From contig JALOAP010000151.1 of assembly GCA_023228745.1 (NCBI GenBank), positions 1 to 7,074 of the forward strand: a stretch of 7,074 nt of DNA. The letters are read 5' to 3'. Shown piece by piece: positions 1 through 5,341 of this stretch. The translations under genes were made by a program, and so were the position numbers. Origin of the DNA: Dehalococcoidia bacterium. Its GTDB lineage: Bacteria; Chloroflexota; Dehalococcoidia; Tepidiformales; Tepidiformaceae. The notes under the pieces are model-generated. The model searched no databases and was not told the DNA's origin. It saw nothing but the letters and a program-made list of their open reading frames with translations. Each line of letters opens with the position of its first letter. Positions within the stretch are counted from its first letter, which is position 1.

Positions 1-610
1 CTACGAACCCGAAGCTCCCGTCGCCGTTCTGCCATTGCGCGGTGGTCGTGAACGTAGCGTCCAATTCGCAAGTGACAGGTATCGGGGTCACAGGGTCTTG
101 GCTGCCAATAGGCATGCCGCTGATAACGTAAGCTCCTGGCTCCTGGAAGACTCCGCTGTAAGCGCCGTTGAAACCGATGGAACGGCTCTGCCCGTTCTGT
201 ATTGACGCATTCCACTCCTCTGGTTGGATGTGGAAGCGCTGGCCCGTCTTCGAGTACGAAGCGTTCCACATCTGCCCGACGCTGTGGAGGAAATCGAAGG
301 ATAAGTCCCAGTCAACGAGGTCTGAGCCGGAATCGTTGAGGATTGTGACCGTTGCGGTGAATCCCCTTTCGCCAGCTCCGGAATCCCAATCAGCGGTCTT
401 CTCGAATTCGATCATGATCCCGGCCTCTGCGACAACGCCTTGCGTTTCGAAACGGTACTCCATGCGTTGGCCGCTTTGCTTTTCGCTTGGAGGGTCCTGC
501 ACGCCACCGCAGGCGGCAAGGACGACCCCTAGGATCGCCAGGATTCCGAATCTGTGCACTTGAAGTGCGTATATAATCCTCTTACCGAATCCGATATGTC
601 GACTAGCCAA
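1..610 (-). CDS. lipoprotein with tandem CBM2-like carbohydrate-binding modules (3' end beyond window)
   Basis: The frame is open from 610 to the left edge, giving 203 visible residues and no stop. A TTG start at 610 is chosen because GGGGGAGG lies 8 bases upstream; GTG at 559 is the alternative and gives a shorter signal peptide. The N-terminus is basic, then hydrophobic (ILAILGVVLAAC), with a lipobox L31-A32-A33-C34, so export and lipid anchoring at Cys34 are expected. Residues about 65-155 match the CBM2 pattern: W75 followed by GFTATVTILND, W101 in WDLSF, W115 in QMWNAS, W133 in EEWNASI, then IGFNG. These four Trp correspond to the conserved CBM2 tryptophans, which in the family include the sugar-stacking surface. 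C181 with W193 and FGF looks like the beginning of a second CBM2. The usual N-terminal Cys of module one is missing. The product could be a substrate-tethering lipoprotein or the front of a lipid-anchored glycoside hydrolase. Codon use is less GC-biased than in the transposition genes. It may be a flanking host gene or cargo. Confidence 0.8.
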   Translation of the reverse strand, partial: MASRHIGFGKRIIYALQVHRFGILAILGVVLAACGGVQDPPSEKQSGQRMEYRFETQGVVAEAGIMIEFEKTADWDSGAGERGFTATVTILNDSGSDLVDWDLSFDFLHSVGQMWNASYSKTGQRFHIQPEEWNASIQNGQSRSIGFNGAYSGVFQEPGAYVISGMPIGSQDPVTPIPVTCELDATFTTTAQWQNGDGSFGFV

Positions 611-626
611 GTTAATCGCCTCCCCC
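611..626 (-). promoter_or_regulatory. ribosome binding site supporting the TTG start at 610
   Basis: On the minus strand GGGGGAGG (626-619) is followed by 8 bases and then TTG at 610-608. This is a near-ideal Shine-Dalgarno spacing. The competing GTG at 559 has only AAGAGG, about 18 bases away, which is too far. This is why the longer signal peptide is preferred. Confidence 0.55.
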
Positions 627-737
627 GTTCCCCGACAAAGACGTTTCTTGAGTCCTACGCGAATTGATTGGCGCTATGGCGCGATTGCTCGATGGTGTAG
701 GTCGTCACCAAGCGATCTTCCACTTCCCGTTTGGTCC

Positions 738-792
738 GCCTCTGAGCAGCGCCAGCGCGTGGCGCCAAATCTCCGCTCAGGTGGACTGAGGC
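738..792. repeat. nested inverted repeat with alternative pairings
   Basis: The inner hairpin is GCGCCA (749-754), loop GCGCG, TGGCGC (760-765), a perfect 6-bp stem. It is enclosed by CTGAGC (742-747) with GCTCAG (775-780), another perfect 6-bp stem. GCCTC (738-742) can pair with GAGGC (788-792). CTCAG (776-780) can instead pair with CTGAG (786-790) across a 5-base loop, so two mutually exclusive folds exist. No T-run follows on either strand, so a simple intrinsic terminator is unlikely. Function is unknown. Confidence 0.6.
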
Positions 793-813
793 GTCGAGCT
801 TAGGAACCCAATC

Positions 814-844
814 TGATTTACTTTAATCAAATGTTGCGTACTAA
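814..844 (+). promoter_or_regulatory. AT-rich palindrome with a weak promoter-like pair
   Basis: TGATT (814-818) and AATCA (825-829) form an inverted repeat with a 6-base gap, resembling a small operator, in the most AT-rich part of the gap. On the plus strand TTTACT (817-822) and TACTAA (839-844) are spaced 16 bases and match the sigma-70 boxes only partly. If real, it would point towards the ORF at 1117, with a leader of more than 250 bases. This is weak evidence. Confidence 0.2.
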
Positions 845-950
845 ACCATTTGGCGTCAAGTGAGTCGGTTGCTGCTGGTAGGGCCGGTCGCACGTTGGCC
901 TAGGCTCGAAATGGCCGCATGAATGCCGGCATCCTGTGAAGATCAGTCGC

Positions 951-980
951 CTCAACACGACCAGTCCTAGGGTCGTTGAG
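951..980. repeat. bulged hairpin
   Basis: CTCAAC (951-956), a 2-base bulge, and GACC (959-962) pair with GGTC (971-974) and GTTGAG (975-980) around the 8-base loop AGTCCTAG. That gives 10 base pairs with one bulge. There is no T-tract downstream on either strand. It could be a transcript structure or a protein-binding palindrome; the sequence does not decide. Confidence 0.5.
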
Positions 981-1116
981 ACGCAATTGCTTTGCGAATC
1001 TCACCACTTTCCCTACGAGACGCTCGCTCTTCCTTGGGTACGACACAAAGTATCCAGAGCATTGAGAAACACCCAACTTGGGGGTGAGTAGTTCTCTCTG
1101 AAAGCGGTGAGCCTCA

Positions 1117-1500
1117 TTGTATGGGGCATTCCCGATACGACGGCGAAGAGACTTTTACGTAGGGAAGGGTGACAAGTTCTTCGTGATCACCCTCAAGGCG
1201 TTTTGTGACGACTGGCCGGCTGAGCTACCCGGTGGGCAAACACCTTTCGGCATGGAGATAGGCGAAAGCATTGCCTACCGAGCGGAGGGTGACCTCGGAC
1301 AGTTCGTGTTCGTGGTTCCGGGAACGGAGTTGGTGGCAGCCCGACTTGTCAGTGAATCGACCATCGAGCGCTTGGTGCCCGACTTCCGAACCCCGCCGAA
1401 GTCGCGGGAGGAGCACATGGCTCGGATCGAACCCTTCTTCTTCCCGGACTTCGAGGAGCTCGTATTCGACCTATCCCGAGAACTTGCGATGGCGACGTAG
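1117..1500 (+). CDS. hypothetical protein, 127 aa, convergent with tniQ
   Basis: An ATG-to-TAG frame of 127 codons. I do not recognise a family. The N-terminus has an Arg run (residues 8-11), then VGKGDKFFVITLKAFCDDWP. The rest is acidic and mixes beta-like stretches (FVFVVPGTELVAARLV) with a C-terminal DFEELVFDLSRELA helix-like segment. No signal peptide or membrane segment is seen. The start is uncertain: GGTGAG lies about 9 bases upstream of ATG 1117 and the frame is stopped a dozen codons upstream. Amino-acid composition looks protein-like, and the other plus-strand frame here is an Arg/Ser-rich shadow. It ends 34 bases before the tniQ stop, facing it. By position it is a possible cargo gene of the transposon, or a host gene at its edge. 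After its stop, another frame continues as GDVGGGLDEAMDEAL and stops at 1536-1538, so the C-terminus may have been altered by an indel. Confidence 0.5.
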   Translation: MYGAFPIRRRRDFYVGKGDKFFVITLKAFCDDWPAELPGGQTPFGMEIGESIAYRAEGDLGQFVFVVPGTELVAARLVSESTIERLVPDFRTPPKSREEHMARIEPFFFPDFEELVFDLSRELAMAT

Positions 1501-1511
1501 GCGGCGGGCTC

Positions 1512-1532
1512 GACGAAGCGATGGACGAAGCG
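1512..1532 (+). repeat. short direct repeat between convergent genes
   Basis: GACGAAGCG occurs twice (1512-1520 and 1524-1532) separated by ATG, a period of 12 bases, in the 34-base gap between the 127-codon ORF and the tniQ stop. No intrinsic terminator is seen in the gap. The repeat may be a relic of coding sequence (reading DEAMDEA) rather than a site. Confidence 0.4.
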
Positions 1533-1534
1533 CT

Positions 1535-4129
1535 CTAGGCTGCCTGGGTAGTTGTCTGACGCACGGAGTTGTTTACTAATTGGACACCTTCGTTCGCCAG
1601 CGACTGGGTTACCAGCTTGCCGTAGGCCACGATCTCATCACCAACTTTAGGAATCATCGTCCTGACGAACTGATCAAAAACAGCGATGGCGTGCTGCGAT
1701 GCCGCCTCCAGGTCCGCAAAGGCGGGTGAGGACCTAGCATCAGCCTGCACCAGTTCGGCCCACAGCCACGCGGCCGCCTGCTTGCTGCGAACTCCCACGC
1801 GGCCCTTGCCGACGCCTGCTCGCCTGCAGATCTCGGCCCAGTCTTCATCGGGGATATCTCGAAACGTCCTCAGCGCCGCGCGCCGCGCTTCGAAGTCGAC
1901 CTTCTTCGGGTCCTCTGAAAGTTCAAGGGCGAACGCTTGAATGTCGTTCCGGAGTTTCTGCCCGCCGTCGCCCGCGCGTACGCGTTGGATGGCTGCGCTC
2001 ACCCCGCTCCTCACGCTGCGCTCGTCGAGGCCCAGCACGCTGCCGAGGTCAGTTCGCGTCATGCTCACGATGAGCTCAGCCAGCATCACCGACATGGCCG
2101 CCCGTCCGGTCTTGTCCGCAACCCCAAGCGCCCTGAAGTAGTGCCGGAACCGAGATTCGTACTTGCCCCGCCAGAAGAGCGAAGGCACGTGGCGAAGCTC
2201 GAAGCCATAACCGAAGACGCCGTTAACGGCGGAATATCCAAAGTTAAGCGCGTGCCCTTGGAATACGCCGGGTTGCCCGCCGCGCCCCAAGTAATCGACG
2301 TAGCCCCACAGCACGAGTAGAAGGTCGTCCCCCATCCCGTTCAGGAACGAGCGGTAGACCTGCCTGATGCTCTCCAGGGTCCCCGGCCTCGCCGTCAGGG
2401 CGGGCGCGGTTCGATGGTCGCCCTGCGTCAGCTGCGTCCATACCCAAGCAGCCGCCATGTGGTTCCGGCCACCATCCTGGCCCGCACCGATCCCTGCATG
2501 GCCGGCAATGAACGCCCAATCCTGCGCCGGGATGGCAGCGAAGTCACTGAAGCGAGCGCGGCGGGCCGCGTAATCAACTTGCTCGTAGGCTTGCGAGATC
2601 CGCTTCGCTTCTTCATGCAGGGCCTCCACGAACTCGTCGTAGTTGGCCTGGTTGCGGATCAAGCTGGTGGCGCGCCGCACTCCGGGCCTCACGGACTCTA
2701 CTCCAATCCCTATCGCCTCAAAGGCGGCATCTCGTTCATCATCGACGACCATCTCGGCCAACATCAGCGAGACCGTCTGCCTGGCGGTAATTTCCAAGAC
2801 GTCGAGCTCCCGGAAGAACGGTTCGAACGTCTCGAAGTACTCCGGCGCCCAGTAGACGGCGGGTACGTGTCGAGCTTCGAAGCCGAACGCGGAACCGATG
2901 CCACCAAGGGTTAGTCGTTTGCGGGGGAACCGATGGCTCCGTGGCGCGTCGAACGCGAGGGCGTGCAGTTGCGAGAAGACCGGCGGCAACCCCAGCCGGT
3001 TCAAGTACGAGGCTCCGCCCCCGACCCGCTCCATCGCTAACCCTAGTAGGGGACGTGCTCGCTTCGCGATGCCGACGACGTCCGGCGCGTCAAGGATCGC
3101 TTTGCAGGCCGCAACCAGAACGCCCATCACGTGCGGATCCGTCGGGGCGAACGCAGTCTCCTTCTGCGAGCCGGGCTTCTGCCGCCTGCCAGCAGCTACC
3201 GCCAACTCCGCGTCACGCCTCGCGGCATCAAGGCGCGCTGCGCGCTCGCGCGCGTCGACCTCGAAGCTGCGACGGAGTTCCGCTGGTAGGCCGGGTACCA
3301 GGTCAAGGACCAGGCTCGGCGTGGCGGCGTAAAGCATCAGGGCGCTGAAACCGCGTAGAACGCGGAAGAATTCGAGGGCTGGCACTCGCTCCCCACCGAT
3401 TACGGCGTAGCGCGCCCCGAGCGCTGCATCGATCCATGCTTGCGCGGCTAGGATCTCCGAATCCGGGTCGAGGCGCAGTGTGTCGACGGTCGTGATGTCG
3501 TGATCGCAGGCGCCCGTGCGGTGGCCGCGCGGGCCACCGCCACGCACGTTTAGGCAGCGGCCTGCTGCTGGGACCGTGAAGCTGGCAGAGGGCTTCACCT
3601 GCTTGTCGCGGCGCCAGCTCGCAAAGCGCCGCTCGCAGCTCGGGCACTCGGCCGCCAGCATGCGCTGGTGCTCGACGCAGGCGACCGACCACGGGAGCTT
3701 CCAAGCGGTGCGCCAGTAACCGTTTTCACCGCCAACGCACTCCGGGCAGGTGTGGGAGCCCGCCATGTAGACCCACGCGCCCATGGTGGTGCCCCGAAGG
3801 TCGAACGCGCCATCAGCGGTGAACTGCGCGGCATAAGCGACGCCGTTGAGGCCTTCGAGCAGCAGCGCGTCGAGGCCTTCGGCGGACAGGCGCAGGGCGC
3901 CCGCGACGACCTCTTTGCGGCCGGGCTCGATGAACACGCCGTAGCCGTTCGGGATCGCTTGGGCCTCCTCCACGTCGATCAGGCCGATGCGGTGGAGCAG
4001 CGTAACCACCTGGACGTTCTGGAAGCGGGCGTTGCGCTCGATGAAACTGGCGAACGCCTCCCCCGGCAACGACCGCAGGACACGCGGCAGCGGCATCCTG
4101 GTGCGCAAGCCCGCCACTACGCCGCTCAC
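1535..4129 (-). CDS. tniQ: TniQ/TnsD-family transposition target selector with duplicated C-terminal module
   Basis: The protein has 864 residues from GTG 4129, chosen because GTGA overlaps the tniB stop and GAAGG lies 6 bases upstream. The in-frame TTG at 4234 and ATG at 4096 are alternatives. TniQ proteins choose the insertion site and recruit the AAA+ partner. Residues about 11-215 form the TniQ domain: MPLPRVLRSLPGEAFASF, then a zinc-binding set C128-x2-C131, C151-x2-H154 and C162-x2-C165, with C192 and C208 as possible extra ligands. A charged Ala/Arg linker follows (about 285-330). Then come two diverged copies of one module, about 375-578 and 613-804. Matching blocks are YLNRLGLPPVF/YLGRGGQPGVF, FGFEARHVPAVYW/YGFELRHVPSLFW and IPAQDWA/IPDEDWA. 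Between 518-578 and 744-804 they share 30 of 61 residues without a gap. The length is about twice that of Tn5053 TniQ and well above Tn7 TnsD. The tail (807-864) is unique. The modules may bind DNA at the target, which is inference. The gene is last in the operon. Confidence 0.9.
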   Translation of the reverse strand: MSGVVAGLRTRMPLPRVLRSLPGEAFASFIERNARFQNVQVVTLLHRIGLIDVEEAQAIPNGYGVFIEPGRKEVVAGALRLSAEGLDALLLEGLNGVAYAAQFTADGAFDLRGTTMGAWVYMAGSHTCPECVGGENGYWRTAWKLPWSVACVEHQRMLAAECPSCERRFASWRRDKQVKPSASFTVPAAGRCLNVRGGGPRGHRTGACDHDITTVDTLRLDPDSEILAAQAWIDAALGARYAVIGGERVPALEFFRVLRGFSALMLYAATPSLVLDLVPGLPAELRRSFEVDARERAARLDAARRDAELAVAAGRRQKPGSQKETAFAPTDPHVMGVLVAACKAILDAPDVVGIAKRARPLLGLAMERVGGGASYLNRLGLPPVFSQLHALAFDAPRSHRFPRKRLTLGGIGSAFGFEARHVPAVYWAPEYFETFEPFFRELDVLEITARQTVSLMLAEMVVDDERDAAFEAIGIGVESVRPGVRRATSLIRNQANYDEFVEALHEEAKRISQAYEQVDYAARRARFSDFAAIPAQDWAFIAGHAGIGAGQDGGRNHMAAAWVWTQLTQGDHRTAPALTARPGTLESIRQVYRSFLNGMGDDLLLVLWGYVDYLGRGGQPGVFQGHALNFGYSAVNGVFGYGFELRHVPSLFWRGKYESRFRHYFRALGVADKTGRAAMSVMLAELIVSMTRTDLGSVLGLDERSVRSGVSAAIQRVRAGDGGQKLRNDIQAFALELSEDPKKVDFEARRAALRTFRDIPDEDWAEICRRAGVGKGRVGVRSKQAAAWLWAELVQADARSSPAFADLEAASQHAIAVFDQFVRTMIPKVGDEIVAYGKLVTQSLANEGVQLVNNSVRQTTTQAA

Positions 4130-4140
4130 GCCCGGCCTTC
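4126..4140 (-). promoter_or_regulatory. tniB-tniQ translational coupling (GTGA overlap) and ribosome binding site
   Basis: Reading the minus strand, GAAGG (4140-4136), six bases, then GTGA: GTG (4129-4127) starts tniQ and TGA (4128-4126) ends the -1-shifted tniB frame. A four-base stop/start overlap of this kind is typical of coupled operon genes. It supports both the tniQ start and the shifted reading of the tniB 3' end. Confidence 0.75.
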
Positions 4141-5330
4141 GCTCTCCAGGAACTCGCGCAAGGCCGCCCCATCGTCCTCGAACGACGCCAGCTTGCTCCT
4201 GACCCGCTCCAGTAGCCGGTAGGGCCCTCGGCAAGACGCACGTCGTTGAGGCCCGTTACCGAGAGCTTCTCGGCGCCTGAGCGGATGGCGTGGTTGGCGC
4301 CTTGCCGCAGAAGCCTCATCAGCGCCCCGATGCCACCTGCCGTGCGGGCATACAGGTAGAGATGGTGCTTCTCCAGCCAGCCCGGTTCGTGGTCGACGAG
4401 CAGCAGGTGGCTCTCGATGGTGCGCAGGATCTCCAGCCACTCGGAGTCATCGCCCTCCATGACGTCGTACGGGAAGGGCGTGACGCGGTGCAGCGAGTAG
4501 CGGTTCTGCGTCTGCGAGGCGCGCGACGGGCCGCGCGTGACCGAATCGAGCAGCAGCACGCTCCGCTCGGTGTTGATGCCGGCGTACACGAAGGTCGCCG
4601 GGATCTTGTCCATCAGCTCCTTTAGCAGGTCGTTCACGCTGGCCGCTGACTTGTTGCCGGCATGCAGGTTGTGGATGTCGTCCAGGATGATCAGGCTCGT
4701 CTTGCACGCGCGCGTCGTCTCGATGAGGCGCCGCATGATCTCCGCCTCGGTGTCGCGTTTGCCCACCGGGATGCCGTAGAACTCGACCAGCGACGTGAGC
4801 ATCTTCTTAGGAGTAGTCGACGACGGCACGTAGGCGTAAACGACCGGGATGAAGTCCTCCACCACGTGAGCGGACTCGACGCGCTGGAAACGCCTCTGCA
4901 TGCTCAGTTCGTACTTACGCCCGAGCTGCAGGATGATGGTCGTCTTGCCGAGCGTGCCAGCCCCGTCGATGATTGCGCCCGAGCGGGCTCCTGGCGGGCT
5001 ATGCAGGTTGTCGGCAGCAAGCGTGCCGACCTCCCGGTGGACGCCCTCCATCGCCCTGGAGCTGAGCGGCCCGAAGCCCATGTGGTAGCTGCGCCTGGCG
5101 TAGTCGTACTGCTGCTTCTCCCCAGCGGCCATGGCGTCAATCTCGGCTCGCGTGACGAGCGGCGGCAGGCTAGGATGACCGCGCTCCACGAACTTGCGCC
5201 ACGAAACGACGTCATGGAGGCTGTCCTCAGCGAACGGCTTATCGTTAAGCAGCGCATCATGAATGGCTGCCATCCAGTCGCCGTCGAGTAGTTCAGGGGT
5301 GGCGCCCACGGGCGCGGGGGCCTTACGCAT
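4126..5330 (-). CDS. tniB: TniB/TnsC-family AAA+ ATPase, needs a -1 frameshift near its 3' end
   Basis: This is the ATP-dependent regulator that links target selector and transposase. ATG 5330 is chosen because GGAGG lies 6 bases upstream; TTG at 5351 is less likely. Walker A is GAGTLGKT at residues 123-130. Walker B is LIILDDIHNL with D217-D218, where TniB proteins usually have Asp-Glu. FVYAGINTE (247-255) is at the sensor-1 position, and the region to about 365 looks like a AAA+ lid. The frame is good to about residue 370. It then continues out of frame across tniQ to 3813, giving an Arg/Pro-rich tail that is plainly an antiphase reading of tniQ. In the -1 frame the sequence continues as YRLLERVRSKLASFEDDGA and ends ESEGRA at TGA 4126, overlapping tniQ as GTGA. 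Joined this way the protein has 401 residues, a normal size for the family. Either a programmed frameshift at 4227-4221 or a one-base loss explains it. It overlaps the transposase gene by 8 bases. Confidence 0.88.
4202..4227 (-). other. candidate -1 frameshift site (slippery heptamer plus hairpin) in tniB
   Basis: The minus strand reads G GGC CCT (4227-4221) in the tniB frame, a match to X XXY YYZ. Slipping back one base re-pairs GGC to GGG and CCT to CCC, both within the same amino-acid families. The next codon is then TAC, and the frame runs to the GTGA junction. Directly after it ACCGGCT (4220-4214) can pair with AGCGGGT (4208-4202) around a 5-base loop with one G-G mismatch. The hairpin starts with no spacer, closer than in known frameshift sites, and no upstream Shine-Dalgarno-like booster is seen. 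A sequencing or real single-base deletion remains an equally valid explanation. Confidence 0.5.
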
Positions 5331-5341
5331 CGAAATCCTCC
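5323..5341 (-). promoter_or_regulatory. transposase-tniB overlap with strong ribosome binding site
   Basis: GGAGG (5341-5337) lies six bases before ATG (5330-5328), within the last codons of the transposase gene, whose TAA is at 5325-5323. The two genes overlap by 8 bases in different frames. This fixes the tniB start and implies coupled translation. Confidence 0.8.

Larger units (their letters stand above)
611..1116. other. gene-poor stretch of about 500 bases between the lipoprotein and the 127-codon ORF
   Basis: No convincing gene is seen on either strand. Base composition is visibly less GC-rich than the transposition operon. It holds a nested inverted repeat (738-792), an AT-rich palindrome (814-829), a bulged hairpin (951-980) and two start-less minus-strand open stretches (655-822 and 900-1154). 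The lipoprotein promoter must lie in its left part, but no clear -35/-10 pair can be picked. No pair of terminal repeats or target duplication marking a transposon end was recognised, although this is a natural place for one. Confidence 0.6.

Noticed and set aside
168..563. Plus-strand 131-codon ORF
   Set aside because: It lies antisense to the lipoprotein frame, whose signal peptide and CBM2 motifs are clear. Its composition is that of a shadow frame.
676..789. Plus-strand 37-codon ORF starting at ATG 676
   Set aside because: There is no ribosome binding site and no recognisable composition, and it overlaps the nested inverted repeat. Chance is sufficient.
951..980. Integron attC site
   Set aside because: YYYAAC and GTTRRR cores are present, but the seventh core bases do not fit and the whole is only 30 bases, shorter than any attC. 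No integron integrase is seen.
900..1154. Minus-strand open stretch of 84 codons (contains LRLNDPRTGRVEATD)
   Set aside because: It looks partly protein-like, but has no ATG near its beginning, no ribosome binding site, and overlaps the start of the 127-codon ORF. No family was recognised.
3813..4220. Frame-0 extension of tniB past 4221 as a genuine 135-residue C-terminal domain
   Set aside because: It is an Arg/Pro-rich out-of-phase reading of the tniQ 5' end, where the tniQ frame encodes a clear TniQ domain. The -1 frame gives a family-like C-terminus and a GTGA overlap.
4130..4234. TTG at 4234 as the tniQ start
   Set aside because: It would add 35 residues that are an antiphase reading of the tniB end. 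There is no ribosome binding site, whereas GTG 4129 has one and overlaps the tniB stop.
4221..4234. A +1 shift making a TniB-TniQ fusion
   Set aside because: The frames would allow it, but the -1 route gives a natural stop/start junction, and no +1 slippery or stop-codon context is present.
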